From Eledone cirrhosa (Eukaryota > Mollusca > Cephalopoda > Octopoda > Eledonidae), in NCBI GenBank assembly GCA_964016885.1, contig OZ024743.1, positions 193,702,655 to 193,766,654 on the forward strand: a stretch of 64,000 nucleotides of DNA, given 5' to 3'. The position numbers and the translations under genes were made by a program. Below, piece after piece: positions 11,118-22,020 of the stretch (position 1 is the first letter of the stretch; each line of letters starts with the position of its first letter). Under the pieces are notes generated by a model. The model was not told the origin of the DNA. It worked only from the letters and a program-made list of their open reading frames with translations, and did no database searches.

Positions 11118-11430
11118 GCACAAGGCCAGTAATATTAGGGTACAGGGAAAATCAATTAAATCAACCACAGTACTTGATGATAGGTACTTTGTTTTATTGA
11201 GCACTACCACCACCAGAAGGATGAAAGGTGAAGTTTACCTCTAGGATGTGAGGGTATACTTTTAGTATTTACTCCATTATATTTCCAGCCATATAAGAAT
11301 ATAGATAGACCCAAGTACTTTACTGGTAATTAATTTCATCTATCCTAGAAGAATGAGAAGCAAAGTTGATCTTAGCAGGATTTGAACTCAGAACATAAAG
11401 GTAACTAAATGCCACACTATTTAATTCTGT
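11118..11430 (-). mobile_element. SINE-A, two diverged pieces
   Basis: 11118-11245 holds GCACAAGGCCAGTAAT and AATCAATTAAATCAACC. 11325-11430 holds AGCAGGATTTGAACTCAGAAC, the reverse of the B-box region. The sequence between is unrelated or too diverged to place. Confidence 0.7.
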
Positions 11431-11564
11431 TTCTCTGGTTGTCTGAATTGTTAGAGAGAGGCTGACAAATATGACATGTCTAAATTAATGTTAGTTTTCT
11501 ATTGTATGTGTAAACTAAATGGAAACCATTTTAGAATCAGATATGTTAGGTTAGGCATAAGCAG

Positions 11565-11640
11565 CCATTTTTTTTAGCAGTGGGCCGCATACGATATGGC
11601 TCATTATAAGGTGGGCCGCACTACTAAAAAAATTCAATAC
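11565..11640. mobile_element. Possible hAT-type end
   Basis: TAGCAGTGGGCCGCA and GTGGGCCGCACTACTA resemble the ends of non-autonomous hAT elements, but no pair of ends with a TSD is visible. Confidence 0.35.
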
Positions 11641-11649
11641 AATTTTGAA

Positions 11650-11825
11650 ATGGAAAGGGTAAGTCGATTAAATCAACTGCAGTGCATTACTCATATATAC
11701 AGCTGGAGCAACGTGAAATAAAGTGTTGTGCTCAAGGACACAATGCATCACCCAGCCTGAGAATTGAACTCACAACCTCCCAATTGTCAGCCCAATTCCG
11801 TAACCACTACGCCATGAGCCATATT
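11650..11825 (-). mobile_element. Chimeric SINE (A end joined to B head)
   Basis: AAGTCGATTAAATCAACTGC and GTGCATTAC are SINE-A. From about 11700 the sequence switches to SINE-B (GCAACGTGAAATAAAGTG, TTGAACTCACAACC, ACCACTACGCCATGAGCC). It could be a template switch during retroposition or a subfamily. Confidence 0.7.
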
Positions 11826-11909
11826 AACAATAATTAATATATTATTTCTGTGAATTCTGCATTGCTTCATTAGAAATTATTCTATATTTCAGGTATGTAT
11901 TTTGGTTGA

Positions 11910-12247
11910 CATATACAAACACTCATACACATATGTACAAACACCACTCACTCCCACACACCTTCACCCCCCCCCCCCCACACACACAGAGACATTCATT
12001 CCCATAATATAAACACATAAAATTTCACTTCCACCCAAACACACATACATACATACAAACTCCATTTACTCCCACACAAACATATACACCTTTACACACA
12101 CACACACACACATATATATATAAAGTGTATTGATTTGCACATCTACTTTTCACAAAAACAACACCTGCATCCACACAATACATACATACAAAACATACAT
12201 ATATTTACACAATATATACACATACATACATACATACAAACATACAT

Positions 12248-12278
<31 letters not shown>

Positions 12279-12290
12279 CATATACACACA
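11910..12290. repeat. CA/CATA simple repeats
   Basis: Interrupted ACAC, ACAT and TATA tracts with a C run at 11966-11979. Confidence 0.9.
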
Positions 12291-12758
12291 CTGAAATATG
12301 CACTGAAAGAACCGTCTTCAGAGGCAGTTGTTTATATGAAATGCAAAAGACATGCTAAATGCATATAACAACTAAATAATAATCAATAAGAAAATTTTGA
12401 CCTAAATATAGTTAATTTTTGATATTTAAAATAAAAGCAATAGAGAAAACTAAAAAGAGAATATTTCACCTTTATATTAAACTGTGTAAATCATACATGC
12501 TGGTTTCTTTGGGAGCATGAGAAACTTTATAATTGATAAAAGAAAAAAAAAAAATGGTAAAAAGAAATGCTTCTAGTTTTACTTTATATAAAGGCTTCCT
12601 TAATTTGAGCAAGGATGCCAGTAAGTGTTATGGGAATATTTTTATCTTTAGAAGATCACAGTTGATTAATTGAAGCAATCCTTAATCACAGAACAAACTC
12701 TATAAGTGGATCATACTAACAAATAGAATTCTTTTGGTATCTATGTCAACTGGAAGAA

Positions 12759-12760
<2 letters not shown>
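12291..12760. other. No recognisable feature
   Basis: AT-rich, no supported feature. Confidence 0.55.
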
Positions 12761-12837
<77 letters not shown>

Positions 12838-12862
12838 TATATATATATATACACATACTTAT

Positions 12863-12922
<60 letters not shown>
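12761..12922. repeat. (AT)n microsatellite
   Basis: About 160 bp of TA repeat with an ACAC interruption at 12850-12870. Confidence 0.97.
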
Positions 12923-12926
<4 letters not shown>

Positions 12927-13045
12927 TGAGATAGATGGATAGATAGATGAAGAGATAGATACATAGATAGATGGGTTGAATGGATAGATAGAGATCGATA
13001 GATAGCAAGGTAGATAGATAGATGGGTTGGCTGGATAGATAGAGG
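12923..13045. repeat. (GATA)n microsatellite
   Basis: Imperfect GATA/GATG units. A GATGGGTTG block appears twice, about 60 bp apart. Confidence 0.92.
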
Positions 13046-13555
13046 GATAAATGAATATATTAGTGATGAGGCAGGGATGACACAGTGCAAGAAAGATCCA
13101 ATCTGCTCTCCAGCATAATCTAACAGGATTCACAATGAACTAGGTTAACAATAGCCTGGAGCTCAGAGATGGGTTGTGATACAAGAGGAGGTAGTAGCAG
13201 TGAAAAAAGAAAAAAACAAATCCAGATAAAGAGAGAGATTTCAATAACTACATTTCAGTAGCAGTGGTGATGATTGCTTTTTCTCCTTATTTATCTATTT
13301 ACTTTACAGTGTATGTTAGGCAGGAGAGTACACAGGAGGTGTTTATCCATGCATGTGTGTAATAACGCTGCATGTGTTATATGCCAGCTACTCAAGTGCA
13401 TGTGTAGAAGTGTGTGTAGTGTATAAACAGTACATATATGCATATAAACAACTACATGTATATGTGTTCAATGAAGCTGCTTCTAATAAACTTGACATAA
13501 GAGACAATAAGAATAAGATTGTTTCACATAATCAGCAGATAAAATAATGTATTAA
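13046..13555. other. No recognisable feature
   Basis: No supported feature apart from short TG runs near 13350-13430. Confidence 0.5.
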
Positions 13556-13830
13556 TAGAAAGAGTTTGGTGGGTGAGAGAGAGAGAGAGAGGGAGAGAGA
13601 GAGAGAGAAAGAGAGAGAGAGGGGCATATATTTGCTAAGTCTAGATAGAAAGAGTTTGGTGGGAGAAAGAGAGAGAGGGGGGGGAGAAAGAGAGAGAGGC
13701 ATACATTTGCTAAGACTGCATGTTTGGTGGGAGAGAGAGAGATAGAGGCATACATTTGCTAAGTCTAGATAGAAAGAGAGAGAGAGAGATATAGAGGGGG
13801 GGGGGGCGTACATTTGCCAAGTCTAGATTG
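13556..13830 (+). repeat. Composite minisatellite with (GA)n spacers
   Basis: The motif GGCATACATTTGCTAAGTCTAGATAGAAAGAG, variably spaced by GA repeats and G runs, occurs about four times (near 13622, 13698, 13746 and 13807). Unit length varies because the GA block varies. Confidence 0.85.
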
Positions 13831-14716
13831 AAAGAACATAGAGAAAAGACAAAAGTGATTAATGAATACAATTATGTTAAATGAGTCAGTCCCAGTACAA
13901 TATGTATTGAGGGATATTGGGAAAATTCTATGCAGCAGATTAAATTCCTTTGTAGGGTGAAAAAGTGATAAAGAATATTTTTAGGGGAAGATAACAATTC
14001 CATAATTACTAAAAACAAAAAAAAACCCCCCAAAACCCCCAAAATATTCAAGTGATTTTAAGATAACACACTTCTAAAAGGTGAAGAAAATAAATTAATA
14101 TAGAATAATTAGCAAAGAATTTAGTGCAATAGCGAAGATATGAGTGTCTAAAGAACATAAAAACCATTTCCTGGTGACAATGAGATCCAACTTGATGGAA
14201 CACAAACAAAAACAATGGTGGTATTTCAGATGAAGTGAATAAAAAAAAGAAAAACCTAACTTCACAAGAATAATTTCTATGAAAATGTCAAACTGTTGCT
14301 TCGTACTAGCTTTAAAAATAAGTCTTCTATTATATATTTAACAATGAGAGTAACAAAAGATAACTAGGTAAACGTTTGTCAATATAAAAACATGTATGAT
14401 TATGTGTGTGTCTGTGTGTGTGTGCATGTGTATACATGCGCATTCATGTCAGTGTGTGTGTACTTTTCTCAATGTGTTATTTGGAATCTTAGCAATTTCT
14501 ACAAATTCTCCCTAAATTCTTTGAATAGAAAAGAGAATATATGAAAAAAATAAATCTTCCAGAAAACCTCCACTGACACATTCAATATACCAATATTAAA
14601 AAGAAAAAAAACGCAGTAAAAAAATATATAATCAGTATAAAATCTAATCTATATTTCCTTACACCAGACTTTCTATCACAGCGTCAAATGAAATTTATTA
14701 TTATCCAAGTTTATGG
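13831..14716. other. No recognisable feature
   Basis: AT-rich sequence with a TG tract at 14404-14460. No supported gene. Confidence 0.5.
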
Positions 14717-14762
14717 CCCAGCCCATGCCAGAATGGAAGAAATGGACATAAAATGATGAAAC
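14717..14762 (+). mobile_element. SINE-B 3' tail fragment
   Basis: AGCCCATGCCAGAATGGAAG and ATGGACATAAAATGATGAAAC. TA/CA simple repeats follow to 14862. Confidence 0.6.
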
Positions 14763-15098
14763 TATATATATATAGTTTATATATATCATTAATGTCTTAC
14801 ACACACACATATACATACACACACACATATATATATATACATATGCACACACACTCATATATGCAATATTGTGTTTTATCATAGTCTCATATGTTAAGTC
14901 AACAAAAACAATATGGAAGGTATTACTTACTTATCAGAAATTTTCTTTTAAATCTATTGATACCAAACCGCCTAAAACTGGTTCTGGTTCTATGATACAA
15001 AGCTGTTTGATTTAAAGTGTTTATATTTATCTAAATATCTTTCATCATAATTTTATGTAGAAATCTTTAAGTCATGTATCAAATTCCAGCTTAATAAT

Positions 15099-15456
15099 AA
15101 TTTCTAATTTAGGCACAAGGCTAGCAAATTTGGGAAGAGGGGAGTCAATTAAATCAACCCCAGTGCATTACTGGTATTTTATCGACCCTGTAAGGATGAA
15201 AGGCAAAGCTAACCTCGGTAGGATTTGAACACAGAACATAAAGAGTCGTAATTCTATGCTGCGAAGCAAAGTGTCCAATGCTCTACCAATACTGCCAGAA
15301 TGTAAAGGACCGTGTCTATGTTGCAGAACATGGTGTCCGATGCTCTACCAATTACTGCCAGAATGTAAAGGACCGTGTCTATGTTACAAAGCACTGTGTC
15401 TCTGCTGCAAAGCATGGTGTTTAATGCTCTACTGATACTGCCAATCCACCACCCTA
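15099..15456 (-). mobile_element. SINE-A with internal duplication and TSD
   Basis: The flanks AAATTCCAGCTTAATAAT (15081-15098 and 15457-15474) are an 18-bp target duplication. The SINE has the usual body, but its head contains a 63-bp tandem duplication (CTGCCAGAATGTAAAGG at 15292 and 15355), making it longer than normal. Confidence 0.88.
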
Positions 15457-15474
15457 AAATTCCAGCTTAATAAT

Positions 15475-15611
15475 GGTTTCTGATTTAGGCAAAAGGCCAG
15501 CAAAATTGGTCTCAGATGGATTTGAACACAGAAAATAAAGAGCTGAAGATAAAAACACCTCAAAGCATTTTATCTGACACAGTAACTAATCTCTCAATCC
15601 ACCACCCTAAA
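15475..15611 (-). mobile_element. SINE-A, internally deleted
   Basis: GGTTTCTGATTTAGGCAAAAGG then TGGATTTGAACACAGAA. The central CTTTATTTTATCGAC block is missing. It lies directly next to the target copy of the preceding SINE. Confidence 0.75.
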
Positions 15612-15721
15612 ATACCAATTAGTTATGTTACAAATTCCCTTCAGATTCTGAATTATTTTTAAAGTGATGTGAAAATAATAGGCAGTGTATTTCATCAGAA
15701 ATATGGTAATAAATGGGTTAA

Positions 15722-16178
15722 CAATATTTGTTAGTTCTTGAATATTAGTTAGCTAAAATATATTGTTAATCTTGCTTAGTTATCTCTTCAAGTTTACTTG
15801 CAGTGATATTTTTCTCATTTAGTTTACTCTGCTGAGATTTAACGTCAGCAGTTCCCACTTAAATCGTCCCTGAATATGGGCTTTTCAGTTCAGTTTTGTC
15901 TTTCATCTTGATTAGTTTATTTTGACAAAGGTGAACTTTTTTTTTCTTTTTCTTCAATGCAAAACTGATTATGGCTAATGAAAAGATTCAAAATCTGAAA
16001 GTTGCAGTGTTGAGTGAGTTGAAACACATATGCTTTTGAATACCCAGAAACAGTGCTGATATGAAAGGTGTTAGAACTCAATATGATTATTATTTCAGTA
16101 AAGACAGTTATGCTATTGGAAAGATATATATCTTCCCTAGCAGAACGTTTCAGAATTATTTCTATTACAGATTGTATG

Positions 16179-16180
<2 letters not shown>
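15722..16180. other. No recognisable feature
   Basis: AT-rich, no supported feature. An AT microsatellite follows at 16181-16223. Confidence 0.55.
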
Positions 16181-16223
<43 letters not shown>

Positions 16224-16226
<3 letters not shown>

Positions 16227-16410
16227 AACGAGTAGGACCCCGACGGCTGAGCTCAAGCCGTTTCGACGGCTAATTCTGAGTCCAGAATTAGCCGTCGAAA
16301 CGGCTTGAGCTCAGCCGTTGGCGTCCTACTCGTTCCTATTACCCACTCTACTACTCTAAGTATTGAGTACTTTGGTGCGTTATGGTCCACCTGGTTCCTT
16401 ACCACTTTTC
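16224..16410 (+). repeat. FB-G foldback with 114-bp palindrome
   Basis: 16224-16337 is a near-perfect hairpin (GGAACGAGTAGGACCCCGAC against its complement) with loop AGTC. The conserved 3' part runs from TATTACCCACTCTACTACTC to GGTCCACCTGGTTCCTTAC. AT repeats lie on both sides. The copy at 44328-44441 has the same length. Confidence 0.88.
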
Positions 16411-16470
16411 CTTCGTTATATATATATATACACACACACACATGTGTATACATATATATATATATATATA

Positions 16471-17336
16471 CGAGGTGTGTCAGAAAAGTTCCAGGACTGA
16501 TGTCACAAAAGATTTATTTCAAACCCAAACTTCACACTAAGAGTTTTCTCCTTCAAAGTAATCCCCCTGAAGTCTAATGCACTTTTCCATCCTTTTCTGC
16601 CATGCTTGCATGCACTCCTGGAAGGATTCTTCCGGGATCCTCCACAGTTCCGTCGTCACAGCCTTTTTGATGTCATCCCTTGAGCATCCATGACTCATCA
16701 CCGGTGATGACTGTCCCTAGCAAGTCTGATTCGGTTTCAAGACGCTTGAGGAAGTCCTGGCACACTTGCATGCATCGACCCTTCTGGTCATCGTTCAGCA
16801 GTTTTGGCACCATCTTTGCGCAGACTTTCCACATGTCCAAATCTTCAGTGAGAATCTTCCAGACACTGTCCAGATTCATGCCCAGCTCATTTGCAATCAG
16901 TCGAACAGTCAGCTGACGATCGCTACGCACTTTCTGCCTGACACACTCAACGTTGACCTCAGTCCTGGTTGTTGAGGGTCTTCCCCTCCTGGGGTCATCT
17001 TCCACGTCCTCGCGTCCTTTTTTAAACCTCTTGCACCACTCAAAAATACGTGAGCGTGACATCGTCTCATCTCCATACACATTGCTGCAGCAATCCCAGT
17101 GCTTCTGACGGAGTTTTCCCCAACCATTTGTTGCTCTGTGCTCATTGTTTGACGACCTGAAACAGAGGACATGTATATAAAATTATGAAGAAAAAAGTTT
17201 GATCGCTGCAGAGAGCTAAGATTACAGTTATATACTCCAGGGGGATTACTTTGAAGGAGAAATCTCTTAGTGTGAAGTTTGGGTTTGAAATAAATCTTTT
17301 GTGACATCAGTCCTGGAACTTTTCTGAGACACCTCG
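16471..17336 (-). mobile_element. Internally deleted mariner (Tc1/mariner), 866 bp
   Basis: Inverted repeats of about 99 bp (16471-16569 and 17238-17336) begin CGAGGTGTGTCAGAAAAGTT and CGAGGTGTCTCAGAAAAGTT on opposite strands. The element sits in a TA repeat: TA is present on the left, while the right flank reads TGTA. Full mariners are near 1.3 kb, so a few hundred bp of transposase are missing. Non-autonomous. Confidence 0.93.
16569..17145 (-). pseudogene. Mariner transposase relic
   Basis: The reading frame on the minus strand shows YGDETMSRSRIFEW, RRGRPSTTRTEVNVE and VITGDESW, which is the helix-turn-helix region and the first catalytic Asp motif. Directly after it a deletion joins the frame to the C-terminal part (DDIKKAVTTELWRIPEES), so the second and third catalytic Asp are lost. 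A 1-2 nt frameshift near 17078 separates the N-terminus (start at 17145) from the rest. It cannot encode active transposase. Confidence 0.93.
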
Positions 17337-17345
17337 TGTATATAT

Positions 17346-17690
17346 CATCATCATCATCATCATCATTTAACGTCCACTTTTCCCTGCTTGCAAGGGTGGG
17401 ACGGGAACTGATTCTGGCTTGATTTCTACAGCTGGATGCCCTTCCTAACACCAACCTCATTTACAGTGAGTGCTGGGTGCTTTTTTTGCCATGGCACCTC
17501 CACGACCACTTTGCAGTGGAATGATAGGGACCCCAGTCCCTATCATCTCATTTCTACAGCAGAGTAAACTGGAGCAATGTGAAATAAAGTGTCTTGCTCA
17601 AGGAAACAACACATCACCCGGTCTGAGAATTGAACTCACAACCTTTCGATTGCAAGGCCAATGCTCTAACCACTAAGCCATGTGCCTCCA
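17346..17690 (-). mobile_element. SINE-B, full length
   Basis: From the minus-strand 5' end: head GGAGGCACATGGCTTAGTGG (A box), B box GGTTGTGAGTTCAATTCTCAG, CTTGAGCAAGACACTTTATTT, the self-complementary ATGATAGGGACTGGGGTCCC, AGGAAGGGCATCCAGCTGTAG and an (ATG)n tail. It lies 9 bp from the mariner end. The best reference copy in the window. Confidence 0.95.
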
Positions 17691-17744
17691 TACATAGTAA
17701 TAATAATAAATTTGAAGACTAAAATCCAAAGAGGGCTCGATAAG

Positions 17745-17862
17745 GATAAATATATATGTATTTATGTGTGTATATTTATATATGTTTATATAATTATATG
17801 TATACGCGCACACACACACATGTATATATATATATGTATATATATATATATTTTTTAATATA
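17745..17862. repeat. TA/TG simple repeats
   Basis: Alternating TATA, TGTA and CACA tracts. A TG-rich stretch without other features follows to 18112. Confidence 0.9.
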
Positions 17863-18112
17863 TATGCTTCATGCGTATTTGGTGTATATGTTCGTATGTG
17901 TGCGGGTACAGGCGTTGCGTTTTTGTATGTGTGTGCATGGTTTTGTGTAGTGCCTGTATTTGCATACCCATGGCGGGTGTTTCTGCGTATGCATGTGTAT
18001 GTACGTATATGGATACGTGCATCTATATATTTAATTATTGTTGATTTCAAAAACCTCTGTAATTTATTTACATTATTCTTAACTCTGAAACAGAGAATCA
18101 TTCGGTTTCCTG

Positions 18113-18395
18113 AATAGAATTTTAGTCTACGACTTCAGTTATACCATAAACGTGGTTTTGTCTTTGCGTGTAATTGTTCTCACCGCTCCCCATAATGACG
18201 TATTATCTTCGTTTTTTCTGTTCATTGCCAGTGAACGTCTCCACGAACCACCTAATAGAATATTAGTCTACGACTTCATTTATACCATGAACGTGGTTTT
18301 GTCTTTGCATGTAATTGTTTTCACTGCTCCAAATAATGATGTTTTTTTTTTTGTTCTTTGCCAGGGAACTGTTCCCATGAACCAAAGTATCGTTT
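18113..18395 (+). repeat. Tandem duplication, period 141 bp
   Basis: AATAGAATTTTAGTCTACGAC at 18113 recurs as AATAGAATATTAGTCTACGAC at 18254. GTGGTTTTGTCTTTGC and ATAATGA follow in both. CCACGAACC/CCATGAACC near each junction continues the match. Confidence 0.88.
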
Positions 18396-18450
18396 CCTGT
18401 CTTCCTTCAGTTGCAACGTTTTTCGATATATTTACTTCTGCGTTCACAGA

Positions 18451-18532
18451 TTTTTTTTTTTTTTTTTTTTTTAGTTTCAGATGGGTGAAAGCAGCAATTC
18501 TTTGCTTAAACTTTAATCTGTTATTGTAATAA

Positions 18533-18564
<32 letters not shown>
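18451..18564. repeat. (T)22 and (AT)n tracts
   Basis: T run at 18451-18472 and AT repeat at 18536-18564. Confidence 0.95.
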
Positions 18565-19235
18565 CAAAAGTATATTGAGTTAAAAACTCACAATAGTCCC
18601 TTACAATCAAAATAGCTCAAGGAAAAGATTTTCTGAGCCTTATAATAATACGGTTTGCGTCCCTTGTGATTTGAATGCATACATGTATATATCTGTGTTT
18701 GTCTCTCTTTATTGTGTATATATATATACACACACACATATATATATATTTACACACACACACATATTAGTCAGTGTTCCAATTCACAGTAGTTTGACCT
18801 ACTTCTTCTCTAACATATGTTTATATCCCTTGGCTTTATATATTCCAAATGACCAATGTCTTTTACAGCATCACGGAATGACATTCTCTAAATGGTAATT
18901 TTTTTTTACAATTGCACCCATCTTGTGTTGGAGGCGAAATTTACGTTTTACTTTCTGTGTTTAGAAAGAATCTGACCTTCTAATCTATCAGAAATTATTC
19001 GTTTGTTTAGTTAATGAGAGGAAAAGGGACATGTTTGGAGTTTTGGGGTTTGGAGGTAAATATTACATCCATTTTACTTTCGAGGGGAAATTTATGTTTT
19101 TTTTGTTTATGTTATTCTTGATGTGCTTTGAGTGAACATGGCCTTGAAAACCATTGAAACATATTTGTTTTTTTAGTAAACAGAGGTCAGTATACCCACC
19201 TTGAGTACCAACCTGATCGACTGATGACTCATCCA
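18565..19235. other. No recognisable feature
   Basis: AT-rich sequence with TA/CA repeats at 18719-18770. No supported gene. Confidence 0.55.
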
Positions 19236-19276
19236 ACCTTTGCTAACAGGGAAGGTGGACATTAAAGGATATAGTA
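19236..19276 (+). mobile_element. SINE-B 3' tail fragment
   Basis: CCTTTGCTAACAGGGAAGG then TGGACATTAAAGG. Confidence 0.55.
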
Positions 19277-19332
19277 AAAAATCCAAGAATTGCCACAAAA
19301 TGATGACAAGGCAACTATCATCAAGCAATTAA

Positions 19333-19892
19333 CCCTTTTGATACCAACTTTCCCCAAACCATTTATAGTTCTCTGAAACCCAACCACCCATTTTAAAGGG
19401 TTCATATTCAAACTAAAATCTTACATTCATTTCATATAAGAATCAATTATTAAAAAGTTATGTTACAAATACAATTTTAATAACAATATCATTAGAAATT
19501 ATAGTCTTTGGAGTAATGTTACTTGATAGAGTGTGTAGCTTGGAGATTAGCGGGTTATTCAAGGTTGAGCCACTACTTCTCCAAATTGAGAGATCACAGC
19601 TCTGATACTATGGATATGTGGTTAAAATGTCCCAAGAAAGAATCGCTGGACAGGATTTACAGCCAAAACCAACTGGCAGGAGACCCAGGGGTAGACCCCA
19701 AGGTAGATGGTTGGATAACATCCATGAGCTTGGCTGGTCATGCTTGGGATACAACCAGATCAGCTAGAGATGGTTGCTTCTGACAGGACCCCCTGGAAGT
19801 AGTGATTGAGGACTCTGCCCCCACAACCCTCTCAGGAATAAGTGGGCAAAGAAAAAGAAGAGTATTTCACTAGAAATATGGTAATGAAAAGT
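19333..19892 (+). mobile_element. MITE-P2 interrupted by LINE-F
   Basis: The left end CCCTTTTGATACCAAC after TTAA (19329-19332) and the right end ATATGGTAATGAAAAG before TTAA (19893-19896) define it. The short related sequences ATCATTAGAAAT and TTTCACTAGAAAT flank the LINE-F insert and may be its target duplication. Confidence 0.82.
19506..19862 (+). pseudogene. LINE-F ORF2 C-terminal relic
   Basis: Starts CTTTGGAGTAATGTTACTTG and runs to AGTGGGCAAAGAAAAAGAAG. In frame pieces it reads like the C-terminus of a non-LTR retrotransposon ORF2 (QPTGRRPRGRPQ-like stretch, DNIHELGW). There are several frameshifts and it is 5'-truncated, as is normal for LINE copies. Confidence 0.82.
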
Positions 19893-19896
19893 TTAA

Positions 19897-20204
19897 AACA
19901 AGAAGATACAATTAACACTCACAACCTATTCCTACAACTATATCTTGCAATTTCAAATCTCTAAATACATTATCAATGCTATTATATAAACTGTTCTAAA
20001 AGCTATGTATATCATCTCAGAAACATAAATGACACTAAATAGCTGCAATTATTCATTTGATCTAACCTTAGTGCAGAGTCAGCAATTATGTTTAATGGAT
20101 CTCGAGGAAGCTAAGCTATTGTACAATAACTATATCTATCAAACCACTCCCATCAATATTTATTTTAACTTCTATGGACACAAACATGGCTGGAAGATTA
20201 AGAC
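19897..20204. other. No recognisable feature
   Basis: AT-rich, no supported feature. Confidence 0.55.
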
Positions 20205-20345
20205 ATTTTCTTAGTAACCATAAGGTTCTGGATTTGGCCCTACTGTTCAGCATTTTGGGCAAGTAGGTTCTAATCTAGATTCGTGCTGACCAATGCATTG
20301 TGAATGAGATTTCAAAGATAGAAACTATGCAAAAGCCTGTTTACA
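20205..20345 (+). mobile_element. SINE-O copy
   Basis: TAACCATAAGGTTCTGGATT (B-box region), TTTTGGGCAAGTAGGTTCTA, CTGACCAATGCATTGTGAATG and AGATAGAAACTATG follow the SINE-O order. CA repeats follow. Confidence 0.7.
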
Positions 20346-20707
20346 GACAAACTCATACACACAAACACAAACATAAATACATCATTGAAAGATATATGAA
20401 ATAAAACTGGTGCATCAAACAAATATAGCGTGTACCCTTTATTCTGAGTTGCAGACATTCCCTTGTCACTGTTGCCATTGGAAACCTATGACCAGTCAGT
20501 AGCAGGGATAGAATATTCAATAGCAGGGACCCAATATTTGATATCAGAGACATACTATCTGATATCAGGGATACAATAATAATTGTTATTTTGAGGTGGA
20601 GATTCTGTACACACAGCAGAACACACTAGTAATACTTCCTGCTCTCTCTCAAAGAAATTCGATGTAAAGTTATGTTGGTACCACAGCATCCAGTCCGAAA
20701 TAAATGA
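20346..20707. other. No gene; short local repeats
   Basis: GATA-like phrases (AGTAGCAGGGATAGAATATT, AATAGCAGGGACCCAATATT, GATATCAGGGATACAATA) recur about every 25-30 bp at 20500-20580. Confidence 0.5.
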
Positions 20708-20962
20708 GGTTGTGTAGGTGTTACGAAAAAAAACAAAACATACAGTCCATTGTGGCCGTGTAGGTAACACGGTAAAAACCTCCCAGTCCACACTGTAAAC
20801 GTGGTTGGTGTTAGGAAGGGCATACAGCCATAGAAAACCCGCCAGTCAGTCCTATACGAGCAAGACAACCAATCTTGCCTCAAGTGGAAAAACTCCCGTC
20901 CAAACCCATGCAAGCGTGGAAGATGGGCGTTAAACGATGATGATGATGATGACGATGATATT
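20708..20962 (+). mobile_element. SINE-B 3' two thirds
   Basis: A doubled GTGTAGGTAACACGG-type block, CACTGTAAACGTGGTTGGTG, AGGAAGGGCATACAGCC, CCCATGCAAGCGTGG and an (ATG)n tail. Confidence 0.9.
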
Positions 20963-20995
20963 ATCCCAGGAAATAATATCTTTGATTTATATGGA

Positions 20996-21048
20996 GAAAT
21001 CCTCTTACATGACACCAGTCCATGGTACAAAAAGGTTGGGGACTGCTG
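20996..21048 (-). mobile_element. hAT-type end fragment
   Basis: On the minus strand it begins CAGCAGTCCCCAACCTTTTT and continues GTACCATGGACTGGTGTCAT. This is a common non-autonomous hAT start. The other end is not seen. Confidence 0.55.
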
Positions 21049-21238
21049 CACTATCTGATAACAGGGAGCATAAAATCAAATAGTGAGGATATCATCAGCT
21101 ATAAAATAAACTAAAATAATCCTGCATAGCTTTTAATATTCTTTACACAATGGGCCAAAGAATGAACCTGTATGTAGTTGCTTGACCTGCTAGAGATGGT
21201 AGTTAAATCTCTCAAAAAATCACACCTTACTGTCTTAA

Positions 21239-21425
21239 CCCTTTAGTTGCATCCAGCCAGAATTCTTGCACCTCTTTCTGTTCAAACCGGCTGTAACCGG
21301 CTGTAACTCAAAATAAATAATATCAAAATCTCATAGATCCGATATCATGTGAGATAATTATCTGAGGTAAAGCCTTTACTGCGAAAATATAATAGTAAAT
21401 ATAGAGTAATGTAAATATAAAAGGG
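21239..21425 (+). mobile_element. MITE-P1
   Basis: The left end CCCTTTAG and right end AAAAGGG are flanked by TTAA (21235-21238, 21426-21429). The interior has AAATAATATCAAAATCTCAT. A small internal duplication (GGCTGTAACC twice) sits where other copies have CATAACAGGC. Confidence 0.88.
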
Positions 21426-21549
21426 TTAAAAATGGAAGGATATAGTGAACAATTTAGTCTTATATATACAAAAAGATTGGGATGGCCATGGCTAGAACAC
21501 CTTAGATCATATGACTCCTGGGCTAGAGCTGACACGCAGGCTAAATAAC

Positions 21550-21790
21550 AACTAATTATGCACTACCACCTTACAATGTGTATGCATATCTGAGTATTTG
21601 AATATGTAGATCTGCAAGTATATACATGCATAAATGAATATGTTGACATGTTTATGTGCAAATGTAGACAGACAAACAGACAGACTGACACACATACGTA
21701 TATATATGTGTATATATATATATATAGTCTGTGTGTATAGACATGCATGTATGTGCATGTGTAATATGCACTGGAGTGTTGTTTATTTCA
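21550..21790. repeat. TATG/TGCA simple repeats
   Basis: Interrupted TA, TATG and GACA tracts. Confidence 0.85.
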
Positions 21791-22020
21791 GAATTTCAAA
21801 CTTCTGGTTCATTAAGGAAAACTTGAAAATATAATTATAATCATCAATTAAATAATATATATATATTTTTTTGCATAAATTAATGATGCAGTAAACAAGG
21901 TATTCTTAAGTCCCTTATTGGATGGAAGGGGAGAACTTTCTAGAAAGGTGTTATTAAAAATTACCAAGCGGATCAATTAAATGAAAAGCTTAAGATTTTT
22001 GAGTAATAAATAAATAAAAA

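Larger units (their letters stand above)
14949..15717 (+). mobile_element. MITE-P2 carrying two SINEs
   Basis: Blocks match the P2 family: TTGATACCAAACCGCC at the left, then TCATAATTTTATGTAG, and at the right GGCAGTGTATTTCATCAGAA, ATATGGTAATAAATGGG and TTAA (15718-15721). The left TTAA end is eroded. Two SINE-A copies interrupt it at 15099 and 15475. Confidence 0.8.

Noticed and set aside
16305..16577. 90-codon plus-strand frame across a foldback and the mariner end
   Set aside because: It crosses three unrelated repeats.
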